Under the pieces are notes generated by a model. It saw only the letters and a list, made by a program, of their open reading frames with translations, did not search any database and was not told where the DNA came from. Shown here in pieces: positions 1-7,648 of a stretch of DNA of 43,040 bases. Within the stretch, counting starts at the first letter, position 1. Every line of letters begins with the position of its first letter. A program made the translations under genes and the position numbers. The stretch is taken from assembly GCA_016788285.1 (NCBI GenBank), contig JAEUSW010000196.1:1-43040 (forward strand), in the 5' to 3' direction. The stretch comes from Flavobacteriales bacterium. Lineage in GTDB: Bacteria > Bacteroidota > Bacteroidia > Flavobacteriales_F > PHOS-HE28.

Positions 1-1
1 A

Positions 2-469
2 GGCCCGTACAACGGCCAGTTGAACACCGCCACGCTCACGGCCTTCGCCTGCCTCGATACCGGCTGCTACACCTTCATCATGCACGATGCCTACGGCGAC
101 GGCATGTGCTGCGACGCGGGCAACGGCGGCTACACGGTGACAGGCGCGTTCACGGGTTTCATCGCCGATGGCGGCAGCTTCGGCGTGGAGGAGAGCACGC
201 CCTTCTGCGTGGACGCGTCGGTGGGCCTGCCCGCCCGTCCGACCCCGGCGTTGCGGCTGCGCAGCGACGGTGATGGCATGTACACGCTGCTCGGCGCTCC
301 GGCCGGCGAGCGATGGTGGGTGCTGGACGGGCTGGGGCGCGTGGTGCGCGACGGTCTGCTGACCCCGGCGGGTGGCGAGCTGCGCGTGGACCTGCGCGAT
401 GCCGCGGCGGGCACCTACACCCTGCGCGGAGCCGGCGGTGCGGGCGTGAAGCTCGTGCGCGGCTACTGA
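2..469 (+). CDS. T9SS type A sorting domain protein, C-terminal part (5' truncated by window edge)
   Basis: The reading frame is open from the first bases of the window, so only the last ~155 codons of a larger secreted protein are present. It begins with a Cys-rich module (CYTFIMHDAYGDGMCCDAGN) of the kind often repeated in Flavobacteriales surface proteins, then a linker rich in Pro/Leu, then about 75 residues ending in a LAAGTYTLR-like pattern and a short basic tail (KLVRGY). That layout matches a Por-secretion-system (T9SS) C-terminal sorting domain, which is cleaved as the cargo reaches the cell surface. The catalytic or binding domain lies outside the window, so the function is unknown. 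The stop overlaps the end of the convergent OmpA-family gene by 7 nt. Confidence 0.75.
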   Translation, partial: GPYNGQLNTATLTAFACLDTGCYTFIMHDAYGDGMCCDAGNGGYTVTGAFTGFIADGGSFGVEESTPFCVDASVGLPARPTPALRLRSDGDGMYTLLGAPAGERWWVLDGLGRVVRDGLLTPAGGELRVDLRDAAAGTYTLRGAGGAGVKLVRGY

Positions 470-2481
470 CCGAGGATGCGGATCTCCGTGCGGCGGTTGC
501 GCGCCTTGTTGGCGGCGCTGTCGTTCGGGGCCACGGGCTGCGTGGGGCCGTAACCCTTCACTTCCAGCCGGTCGGCGGCGATGCCCTGGGCCGTCAGGTG
601 ATCCACCACGGCCTGGGCCCGGGCCTGCGAGAGCTTCAGGTTGTGCTCGGCGCTGCCGTCGCTGTCGGTGTGGCCGCCCACCTCCAGGCGCAGGCCCGGA
701 TTCTCGGTCATCAGTTTCGTCAGCTGTGCCAGTTCCGCGTGCGAGCCCGGCTGCAGGTCGGCCTTGTCGCGGTCGAAGAACAGGTTGCGCATCACCTCCA
801 CCACGCCCACCTCCAGCGGCTTCATGCCCACCTCCAGGGCAAGTTCCACCGTGCCTTCCGCGCCCACCTCGATGTGCTGGCTGTGGAAGAGATAGCCGTT
901 GGCGCGCACGTGAAGGGCGTAGGCGCGGCCCGCCGGCACCGTGGCCATGAACTCACCCGTCTCGCGGTCGCTCTGGAAGCGCGCCACCAAGCTGGCGTCG
1001 GCCAGGTCCAGCAGGTCGATGTCGGCCTCCAGGCCCATGAGCGCGCGCAGGTCCTTCACCCAGCCCTTCACCAGCACGGTGGCCATGCTGTTCGCCGGTC
1101 CCGCATCCACGGCGGCCGCGGCGGTGGCGGTCTCCTGAACGGCGGGGTCGGGCAGGAACTCCACCTCGTAGATGTCGTCCTCACCCAGGCCGCCCGGACG
1201 CAGGGAGCTGAAGTAGCCCGTGCTGCCGCTGGCGTTCATCACGAAGAAGAGGTCGTCGTCCGCGCCGTTCACCGGCCAGCCCAGGTTCACCGGCCTCGAC
1301 CACTGGCCGCCCTCGAGCACGCTGCGGAAGATGTCGTAGCCGCCCATGCTGTTGTGGCCCTTGCTGCTGAAGTAGATCGTGCGCCCATCGGGGTGCACGA
1401 AGATCCCGTCCTCGTCGAAGCGCGTGTTGATGGTGGGGCCCAGGTTCTCGGCCGGCCCCCAGTCCTGCCGGCCGGCGTCCCACTTGCTGCGGTAGATGTC
1501 CTGCCCGCCGAGGCCTTCCTCGGGGCGGTCGCTCACGAAGTAGAGCCATTGCCGGTCGAAGCTGTACCACGCACTGCTCTCGTGGTAGCGCGTGTTCACG
1601 TTCGGGCCCAGGGGACGCGGATCGCTCCACGCCTTTCCCGTCCGCTTGGTCTCGAACAGGTCGCCCGTGCCTTTCACATCGCGGTAGATCAGCATGGTGC
1701 GGCCGTCGTTGAACAGGCCCACGGAGGCGTCGTTGATGGCCGTGTTCACCGGCTCGGGCAGCGGCGCGGGGTCGCTCCAGCCCTGATCGCCGTGCGTGCT
1801 CACGTACACGTCCTCGAAGTACTCGTTGGTGGCCTTGTTCACCTTGCCGCCGGTGGTGTTCGCCCGTCGGGAGGTGTAGAAGAGCGTGCTCCCGTCGGCC
1901 GTCAGCAACACCCCGTAGTCGCTCTCCGGACTGTTGATGCGAGGCCCCAGGTTCGTCACCCGAACATGCGCGGGTGACGCGGCCAGCGCCTTGCCGTTGC
2001 GGCATTCGGCCAGGTGCTTGTCGGCCTGGTTGTAGGCCGGCTCCGGGTCGGGGTTGCGTGCGGTGCGCAGCTTGTGGTCCTCGTATTCCGCGATGGCCTC
2101 GTCCCATCGGCCGTTGAGCTGCAAGGCAAAGCCGCACAGGAAGTGCACGCGCGGCATGGCCGGATCGAGCGCCGCGGCCCGCAGGAACCAATCGACCGCC
2201 TGATGCCGCTGCTCACCGTTGAGGTGGCACAGCCCGATGCGCACGTTCAGCTCGGCGTTGTCCGGGTTGACGGCGTGGGCCTGCAGGTACAACGGCAGCG
2301 CCTCCGCATAGGCCGCACCGCCGGTCTCGGCCAGCTTGTCCGCCTGCCCCATCGCCCGCAGGGCATTGTCCAGCGCCTCCTTGTCCGCGATGTGGTCGCG
2401 GTCGAAGGGGATGTTGCCCTGCGCCCGCACCAGGCCGGTGATGAGCGTCAGCAGCAGGAGGGTGGGGGTCCGCATGCACAT
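463..2481 (-). CDS. OmpA family protein with TPR and PD40 propeller
   Basis: 672 aa. A signal peptide (MRTPTLLLLTLITGLVRAQ) is followed by TPR-like helices (about residues 50-140), a run of PD40/WD40-like beta-propeller repeats (about 185-440, with SDRPEEGLGGQDIYRS and FSSKGHNSMGGYDIF blades), a carboxypeptidase-regulatory-like segment (about 470-550) and a C-terminal OmpA domain (last ~115 residues: GGHTDSDGSAEHNLKLSQAR, KGYGP, NRRTEI). OmpA domains bind peptidoglycan, so the protein probably sits in the outer membrane/periplasm. This architecture is typical of Bacteroidota and includes the T9SS component PorE and many paralogues; I cannot tell which it is. Two ATGs (2481 and 2475) are possible starts; the second begins directly at the signal peptide. 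Confidence 0.93.
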   Translation of the reverse strand: MCMRTPTLLLLTLITGLVRAQGNIPFDRDHIADKEALDNALRAMGQADKLAETGGAAYAEALPLYLQAHAVNPDNAELNVRIGLCHLNGEQRHQAVDWFLRAAALDPAMPRVHFLCGFALQLNGRWDEAIAEYEDHKLRTARNPDPEPAYNQADKHLAECRNGKALAASPAHVRVTNLGPRINSPESDYGVLLTADGSTLFYTSRRANTTGGKVNKATNEYFEDVYVSTHGDQGWSDPAPLPEPVNTAINDASVGLFNDGRTMLIYRDVKGTGDLFETKRTGKAWSDPRPLGPNVNTRYHESSAWYSFDRQWLYFVSDRPEEGLGGQDIYRSKWDAGRQDWGPAENLGPTINTRFDEDGIFVHPDGRTIYFSSKGHNSMGGYDIFRSVLEGGQWSRPVNLGWPVNGADDDLFFVMNASGSTGYFSSLRPGGLGEDDIYEVEFLPDPAVQETATAAAAVDAGPANSMATVLVKGWVKDLRALMGLEADIDLLDLADASLVARFQSDRETGEFMATVPAGRAYALHVRANGYLFHSQHIEVGAEGTVELALEVGMKPLEVGVVEVMRNLFFDRDKADLQPGSHAELAQLTKLMTENPGLRLEVGGHTDSDGSAEHNLKLSQARAQAVVDHLTAQGIAADRLEVKGYGPTQPVAPNDSAANKARNRRTEIRILGQ

Positions 2482-2553
2482 GGCCGGTGGTTTTCGCCGA
2501 AGCGCTGTTCATACGAAGGTCGGACAGGAATGTTCATCCGACCGGGGTGCGGC

Positions 2554-2561
2554 TACTTTCG
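2554..2561 (+). promoter_or_regulatory. Putative -7 element TACTTTCG of the M42 peptidase gene
   Basis: It resembles the Bacteroidota -7 consensus TAnnTTTG with one T-to-C change and lies 33 nt before the ATG at 2595. No convincing -33 TTTG is visible. Confidence 0.4.
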
Positions 2562-2594
2562 CCCCGCCGCGCCAGTTGCGGCCTTTCCCCACCC

Positions 2595-3725
2595 ATGGCC
2601 AAGCGGACCGCACGCCCCACCCGTCCTTCCCATCCCTCCCGACCCGCCAGCATCCTCGGACCCGCGTCGATGGAGTTCCTGGAGACCTACCTCAACAACG
2701 CCAGCCCCACGGGCTTCGAGAGCAGCGGCCAGCGCCTCTGGCTCGACTACCTCCGCCCCTATGTGGACGACCACTTCACCGATGCCTATGGCACCGCCGT
2801 CGGCGTGGTGAACCCCGATGCCAAGTTCAAGGTGGTGATCGAGGCCCATGCCGACGAGATCAGCTGGTTCGTCCACTACATCACCAAGGAGGGCTTCATC
2901 TACGTGCGCCGCAACGGGGGCAGCGATCACCTCATCGCACCCAGCAAGCGGGTGAACATCCACACCGAGAAGGGGATCGTGAAGGCCGTGTTCGGCTGGC
3001 CCGCCATCCACGTGCGCAACGGCAAGAACGACCCCGTGCCCGCGCTGGACAACATCTTCCTGGACTGCGGCTGCAGCAGCAAGGAGGAGGTGGAGAAGCT
3101 CGGCGTGCACGTGGGCTGTGTGATCACGTACGAGGACGAGTTCATGGTGCTGAACGGACGCCACTTCGTGGGCCGCGCCCTTGACAACCGCATCGGGGGC
3201 TTCATGATCGCCGAAGTGGCCCGCCTGTTGCACGCCGAGCGCAAGCGGCTGCCCTTCGGGCTCTACATCACCAACAGTGTGCAGGAGGAGGTGGGCCTGC
3301 GCGGCGCCGAGATGATCGTGGAGCGCATCCGCCCCCACGTGGCCATCGTCACCGACGTGACGCACGACACGCAGACTCCGCTGATGAACAAGGTGCAGAA
3401 CGGCGACATCGCCTGCGGACAGGGTCCGGTGCTGAGCTATGCGCCGGCGGTGCACAACAACCTGCTGAAGCTGATCGTGGACACGGCCAACCGGAGCAAG
3501 ATCCCCTTCCAGCGCCTGGCCGCCAGCCGGGCCACGGGCACCGACACCGATGCGTTCGCGTACGGGGCCGCCGGCGTGCCCAGCGCGCTCATCAGCCTGC
3601 CCTTGCGCTACATGCACACCACCGTGGAAAGCGTGCACCGCCACGACGTGGAGGCCGTGATCAAGCTGATCCACGCCAGCCTGCGCGCGCTGCGCAACGA
3701 CCACGACCTGCGTTACATCCGCTGA
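2595..3725 (+). CDS. M42 family metallopeptidase (aminopeptidase/endoglucanase-M type)
   Basis: 376 aa from ATG 2595. M42 enzymes are dinuclear-metal cytosolic aminopeptidases that form large oligomers and trim peptides. The metal-site signatures are all present: AHADE (His85), RALDNRIGG (Asp197), NSVQEEVGLRGA (catalytic Glu231, ligand Glu232), VTDVTHDTQ (Asp254) and RYMHTTVE (His341). Length and gapless conservation along the fold match the family. The start is uncertain: the open frame runs back to 2487, and ATG 2670 (MEFLETYLNN) is where homology usually becomes strong. I prefer 2595 because it is the first ATG after the putative -7 element and family members often carry a short N-terminal tail. 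The gene is divergent from the OmpA-family gene. Confidence 0.93.
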   Translation: MAKRTARPTRPSHPSRPASILGPASMEFLETYLNNASPTGFESSGQRLWLDYLRPYVDDHFTDAYGTAVGVVNPDAKFKVVIEAHADEISWFVHYITKEGFIYVRRNGGSDHLIAPSKRVNIHTEKGIVKAVFGWPAIHVRNGKNDPVPALDNIFLDCGCSSKEEVEKLGVHVGCVITYEDEFMVLNGRHFVGRALDNRIGGFMIAEVARLLHAERKRLPFGLYITNSVQEEVGLRGAEMIVERIRPHVAIVTDVTHDTQTPLMNKVQNGDIACGQGPVLSYAPAVHNNLLKLIVDTANRSKIPFQRLAASRATGTDTDAFAYGAAGVPSALISLPLRYMHTTVESVHRHDVEAVIKLIHASLRALRNDHDLRYIR

Positions 3726-3738
3726 CCGCCCTGCGCAG

Positions 3739-4377
3739 ATGAGGCCCTCGCTGGACGAGAACACGCGTTCGGCGCTACACTTCACGCTGCTGGGCCTGGG
3801 CCTGGTGGGCGGTGCCCGGCTGGCCTACTGGTGGATCGGGCATCTTCTGCTGGACGGGCATCCGGGTGCGGCTTTCCTGCTGCCGTGGCGCGCGGGCTAC
3901 CTGCTGGCCGATCCCTGGGCCGTGGTGGGCGAGGCCCCGGCCCTGCCCTTGCGCCTGGCCGTGGCGGTGGGCTACGCGCTGCTGGCCGGCGTGCTCGTGG
4001 CCGTGGCCGCCCGTTCGCTCCGTGCCGCCGCCTGGGTGGCCGTCGGTCGTGCCGCCGGGGTGGCCGTCCTGGTCCTCGCCCTCGTCTCCGCCCTGGCCTT
4101 CCCGCCCCACATCACCACCCCCGATGCGTCCACCGGCACCTGGCGGTCGTGCACCCGGCTCGCCCTGCCCGGAGGCATCGCCCTGCCCGGCACCGCCGTC
4201 CGCATCACCCTTGATCAGGGCAGGGTCCGCGTGGACCACCGGCCCGATGCGGTGCGGCTCAGCCTGGGCGAGGTCGCACTGGCCGAGGCACCGCTGACCG
4301 GCGTGGCCACGATCGACAGCACGCGCGCGGCGCTGGCGGCCGACGTGCTCAATGACCGGATGGGGCTCGCCCGGTAG
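3739..4377 (+). CDS. Hypothetical integral membrane protein
   Basis: 212 aa. Not recognised. The N-terminal two thirds hold about three or four hydrophobic segments (around residues 13-37, 65-88 and 100-123) separated by short loops. The last ~85 residues are soluble, with a beta-rich look (GTAVRITLDQGRVRVDHRP, VRLSLGEVALAEAPLTG). It starts 13 nt after the M42 peptidase stop on the same strand, so co-transcription is likely. No catalytic motif is visible. Confidence 0.7.
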   Translation: MRPSLDENTRSALHFTLLGLGLVGGARLAYWWIGHLLLDGHPGAAFLLPWRAGYLLADPWAVVGEAPALPLRLAVAVGYALLAGVLVAVAARSLRAAAWVAVGRAAGVAVLVLALVSALAFPPHITTPDASTGTWRSCTRLALPGGIALPGTAVRITLDQGRVRVDHRPDAVRLSLGEVALAEAPLTGVATIDSTRAALAADVLNDRMGLAR

Positions 4378-4416
4378 CGGCCGTGGACACGCGCAACGAC
4401 ACCCGCTGCTCGTCAC

Positions 4417-4435
4417 CGATCACGATCCGTGATCG
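4417..4435. terminator. Short symmetric hairpin between convergent genes
   Basis: CGATCACG, loop ATC, CGTGATCG: eight perfect base pairs in the 76-bp gap between two convergent genes. There is no T-run, so it could end either transcript only weakly. Confidence 0.4.
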
Positions 4436-4453
4436 TTCGGGCCATGCGGTGGT

Positions 4454-5446
4454 CTACTGGACGACCACCGTGCTCCGACGCTCGGTGCCGTGCTCGTTGA
4501 CCACATGCAGGACGTAGGTGCCCGGTGCCAGGCCCCCGAGCTCAAGGGTCCGCTGACCACCGGATGCGGCGGTGGCGAGCACGACCCGTCCCGCACCGTC
4601 ATGGACCGTGACCTGCGACCGCCCGTCCGCGGGCAGGTTCATCGTGAGCCGATCGTGCGCCGGGTTGGGATAGGCCAGTGGGCTTTCCAACGAGCCCGCG
4701 AACTCCTCACCACCCGTGAAGACCGCGTTCAGGATCTCGCCGTTGGCGATGTTCTGGTCGAGCACCCCATTGACGTAGGTGCGGCTCTCGGTGATCATGG
4801 CCACCCACCACGGCGTTCCCTGCCGCCAGAACCGGTCGATGATCAGTTCGTTCAGGATGGCCTCACCGTTGCCGTTGATCCAGTTTGTGGAATGTGTGGA
4901 ACGGACCTTCAATACGTCAGTGAAGGTCCCCAGGTCCGTGATCAAGGTCCCGTACCCATCTGCGGTATAGGCGACGGGCCCACCGGTTTCGACCAGAGCC
5001 CCACCTTCGTCCACCAGTACATAAGTGTCGCTCCATGCGGTACCGTAGGTGCACGGGTAGATGAGCAGGTCGATGGGATCGGTGTAGTAGTTCGGAGCGT
5101 CGCCGGCCGTATGATACGTTGAGATGACCGCGTAACCGTCCTGGTCGGAACGGTAGTAGGTCATTTGAAACGGATGGGCCAGCATGACAGTGGCATCCTG
5201 TGTGTCGATCCCTCCGGAGAATCCGTTGGGTGCGGCGAACTCGCAGTTACCCGGACCATAGGGGTTGCCCGTGATGTCCCAGGTCTGGCTCGCTCCCGAG
5301 GGAAGGGAAGGAGCTTGTTGGAACGCCACCCAGAACCGTTGCAAGGCGCAATCCGGCGGTGGCAATGAACCGAGGTCGATGACCGGTTGTGCGAAGTGCG
5401 CACCATGCAACAGGAGAAGTCCAAGAAGGGTCATGTTCGTTCTCAT
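4454..5446 (-). CDS. T9SS type A sorting domain-containing secreted protein
   Basis: 330 aa from ATG 5446. The start is chosen because MRTNMTLLGLLLLHGAHFAQ forms a clear signal peptide; the open frame extends upstream to 5566 but that part is charged and lies across the putative promoter. The mature part (about 20-250) is unrecognised, with aromatic-rich beta-like sequence (FQMTYYRSDQDGYAVISTYH, YGTAWSDTYVLVDEGG). The last ~75 residues (LAYPNPAHDRLTMNLP, QVTVHDGAGRVV, LAPGTYVLHVV, STVVVQ) are a classic T9SS type A C-terminal signal. It is therefore probably surface-exposed or released; ligand or activity is unknown. Confidence 0.88.
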   Translation of the reverse strand: MRTNMTLLGLLLLHGAHFAQPVIDLGSLPPPDCALQRFWVAFQQAPSLPSGASQTWDITGNPYGPGNCEFAAPNGFSGGIDTQDATVMLAHPFQMTYYRSDQDGYAVISTYHTAGDAPNYYTDPIDLLIYPCTYGTAWSDTYVLVDEGGALVETGGPVAYTADGYGTLITDLGTFTDVLKVRSTHSTNWINGNGEAILNELIIDRFWRQGTPWWVAMITESRTYVNGVLDQNIANGEILNAVFTGGEEFAGSLESPLAYPNPAHDRLTMNLPADGRSQVTVHDGAGRVVLATAASGGQRTLELGGLAPGTYVLHVVNEHGTERRSTVVVQ

Positions 5447-5484
5447 GGTGAAGCGGTGTTGGGGACGTCGTTCGTTCCGTCCAT

Positions 5485-5492
5485 CGAATGTA
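5485..5492 (-). promoter_or_regulatory. Putative -7 element TACATTCG (minus strand)
   Basis: TACATTCG lies 38 nt upstream of the T9SS-protein ATG at 5446. The identical octamer occurs before kynA (36120-36127) and before the PorV-like gene (41139-41146), which supports it being a real promoter element. Confidence 0.45.
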
Positions 5493-5682
5493 CCCGTTCC
5501 GAACGGACAAAGCCGCTCTCCTCGACGTGGACCTCCGCGCAGGGATCCGGTTGACCGTCGGGCCATCCCGGCCGAGCGTTACGTGCCCTGCGTGAAGCCG
5601 TACCTCGGTCCCAACGAAGGCAGAGGACCGGGAAGAGTCGGGCAGTGATGGACATTGCCGCACCGATGCCATCGCCGCGGCC

Positions 5683-5690
5683 TATTTTGC
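5683..5690 (+). promoter_or_regulatory. Putative -7 element TATTTTGC, 4 nt before the GNAT start codon
   Basis: It is AT-rich against a GC-rich background and resembles TAnnTTTG. The close spacing implies a leaderless or nearly leaderless transcript. Confidence 0.4.
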
Positions 5691-5694
5691 ACGC

Positions 5695-6129
5695 ATGCGC
5701 CTCACCCGGATCCCGGCACGCGCCACCTGGCCCCTGCGCCAGCTGGTGCTAAGGCCGGGCCTGCCCGTGGAGGCCTGCGCGTTCCCGCACGACGAGGACG
5801 AGGGCACCTTCCACCTGGGCGCCTGGGCCGATGATGCGCTCGTGGGCATCGCCTCGGTGTATGCCGAGGCCTGTGCACAGCTTCCTGCGGCGCGGCCGTT
5901 CCGCCTCCGCGGCATGGCCGTGCATCCCGATCGTCGCGGGCAGGGGGTGGGTGCGGTGCTGGTGGCCGAAGCGCTGAGCGGCGTGAAGGCCGCCGGTGGC
6001 GACCTGCTCTGGTGCAACGCACGGACGAGCGCCAGCGGGTTCTACGTCCGGCTCGGTTTCGCCGTGGTCGGGGAGGCCTTCGAACTGCCCGGCATCGGTC
6101 CGCACCACCTGATGCACCGCCCGCCATGA
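5695..6129 (+). CDS. GNAT family N-acetyltransferase
   Basis: 144 aa. The acetyl-CoA binding motif A is clear: RLRGMAVHPDRRGQGVGAVL, with the pyrophosphate loop at about residues 80-86 (RRGQGVG). Motif B follows (LLWCNARTSASGFYVRLGFAVVGEAFELPGIGPHHLM). GNAT enzymes transfer the acetyl group of acetyl-CoA to an amine; the substrate cannot be deduced here. The C-terminal pattern resembles the small single-domain GNATs common in Bacteroidota. The stop overlaps the next start codon (ATGA, 4 nt), so translation of the two is probably coupled. Confidence 0.92.
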   Translation: MRLTRIPARATWPLRQLVLRPGLPVEACAFPHDEDEGTFHLGAWADDALVGIASVYAEACAQLPAARPFRLRGMAVHPDRRGQGVGAVLVAEALSGVKAAGGDLLWCNARTSASGFYVRLGFAVVGEAFELPGIGPHHLMHRPP

Positions 6130-7535
6130 AGCGGCTGCCCGTCGATCCCCTGGTGATCGCCGCCTTGGTGGCCCTGGCCCTGGTGGTGCGCAGCCTGTTC
6201 GTGGGCCTCGTCGGGCTGACGCACGACGAGCCCTTCACCGTGTACTGGGCGCACCGGCCGCTGGCCGAGCTCTTCGCCCAGTTGCGGCACGAGAACAACC
6301 CGCCGCTCCATTTCCTGCTGGTGAAGGCCATCCTCCCGCTGGCGGACGGCGATGTGGCCTGGCTGCGGATGCCCAGTGTGGTGGCCTCGGGCCTCACCGC
6401 CTGGCCGCTCTTCCTGATCGGCCGTGCGCTCGGTGGGCGGCTGGCGGGTTTCGCCGCCGTGCTCCTCTTCGTCTGCAGCAGCTACCAACAGGGCTTCGCC
6501 CACGAGGTGCGCGCCTACCCGCTCTTCCAGTTGCTGGCCGTGACAGGCGTTTGGCAGCTGGTGCGCGTGGCCCGGGCCGCTCCCGAACGTCCGCGCGCCG
6601 CCCTTCCCGTGCTCGCCCTGCTCAATGTGGCCATGGTGTACACCCACTTCTTCGGTTGGTTGATGCTGGGCGTGCAGGCGCTGCTGGTGCTGCTGGTGCC
6701 GGACCTGCGGACGGCGCGGCGCACCGTGGCCCTGGCCGCAGGCGCGGCCGCGGTGGCCTACGTTCCCTACGGAGCGGTGCTGTTCGATCGCTTCAGCCGG
6801 TCCGTGGGGCAGGGCACCTGGCTCACCGTGCCGCCGCCCGAGGAGGTGTACAACATGCTGTGGCGATGGAGCAACGCACCGGTGCTGGTGCTGCTCTTCC
6901 TGGCGGCCATCGCGGCGGCCTCCGCCCGGCGCGAGGGGCGCGGGGCATTGTGGACCGTGGGTCTGCTGTGGGCGCTGGTCCCGCTGGTGGGCCTCTTCGT
7001 GCTGAGCCAGCGCGTGCCGGTGTTCCTGGACCGGTACCTCCTGTTCGCGGCGCCGGGCTGGTGCCTGCTGACGGCCCACGCCCTGCTCAACGCCCTCCCG
7101 TGGCGGCAGGTGGGCTTGGCGCTGGCGGCCGTGGGCGTCGGCGGAATGGCCCTCAGTTTCGAGCCCGGCCGCGGTCCCGAAGGCCGGCCCGAACGGGTGG
7201 TGGCCGTGGCGCAGGCCATGGGCAAGGGCCGCGCTCCCGTGCTGTTGATCCCCGGCTGGTACGCCCACACCTATGCCTGGCAGGTGGACCCCGCGTTGTT
7301 CGACCACACGGGCTCCTGGACCGACGCGCTGGCCGCCCGCGGCATCCATCCGGTGGACGACCCCTTGCACCCGCCCACCGTGGCCGCCCAGGCCGACACC
7401 CTGGTGCTGGTGGACGCCGGCGCCCGCCTGGTGGACCCGGAGCAGCAGCTGGAGGCCCGGCTGTCCGACCGCCTGGGGGTGCCCGATGCCGTGGAGGCCG
7501 ACCGGGGCGTCCGCGTCCTGCGCTTCCGGCACTGA
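6126..7535 (+). CDS. Glycosyltransferase family 39-type integral membrane protein
   Basis: 469 aa from ATG 6126, chosen because it overlaps the preceding stop and starts just before the first membrane helix (PLVIAALVALALVVRSLFVG). The first periplasmic loop carries the acidic pair LTHDEPFTVYWAH and the HENNPPLHFLLVKAIL stretch, typical of the PMT/GT39 superfamily that takes sugars from polyprenyl-phosphate donors. About nine or ten hydrophobic helices follow (to about residue 355), then a ~115-residue soluble C-terminus. Acceptor and sugar are unknown: it could modify lipids, polysaccharide or protein. Confidence 0.85.
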   Translation: MKRLPVDPLVIAALVALALVVRSLFVGLVGLTHDEPFTVYWAHRPLAELFAQLRHENNPPLHFLLVKAILPLADGDVAWLRMPSVVASGLTAWPLFLIGRALGGRLAGFAAVLLFVCSSYQQGFAHEVRAYPLFQLLAVTGVWQLVRVARAAPERPRAALPVLALLNVAMVYTHFFGWLMLGVQALLVLLVPDLRTARRTVALAAGAAAVAYVPYGAVLFDRFSRSVGQGTWLTVPPPEEVYNMLWRWSNAPVLVLLFLAAIAAASARREGRGALWTVGLLWALVPLVGLFVLSQRVPVFLDRYLLFAAPGWCLLTAHALLNALPWRQVGLALAAVGVGGMALSFEPGRGPEGRPERVVAVAQAMGKGRAPVLLIPGWYAHTYAWQVDPALFDHTGSWTDALAARGIHPVDDPLHPPTVAAQADTLVLVDAGARLVDPEQQLEARLSDRLGVPDAVEADRGVRVLRFRH

Positions 7536-7556
7536 CCGCCGTTCATCCGGCCGCTG

Positions 7557-7586
7557 AACGTTCCATCCCACCGGACAACGTTCCAT
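7557..7586. repeat. Direct repeat AACGTTCCAT, two copies 20 bp apart
   Basis: AACGTTCCAT occurs at 7557-7566 and again at 7577-7586, upstream of the S9 peptidase promoter candidate. Each copy contains the palindrome AACGTT. It could be a pair of regulator sites on the same helix face, but no partner is known. Confidence 0.35.
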
Positions 7587-7618
7587 GGATCACCCGGTGG
7601 TGGTGGGGGCACCACGGA

Positions 7619-7626
7619 GACCTTTG
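7619..7626 (+). promoter_or_regulatory. Putative -7 element GACCTTTG of the S9 peptidase gene
   Basis: It matches the TTTG part of TAnnTTTG and lies 22 nt before ATG 7649. The same octamer precedes the genes at 16879 and 34557. Confidence 0.4.
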
Positions 7627-7648
7627 CTCTCCACCAAAACCACCAACG

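Noticed and set aside
313-1977. 554-codon plus-strand ORF opposite the OmpA-family gene
   Set aside because: His/Arg/Val-rich antisense shadow of a well-supported gene; long antisense ORFs are common in this high-GC sequence.
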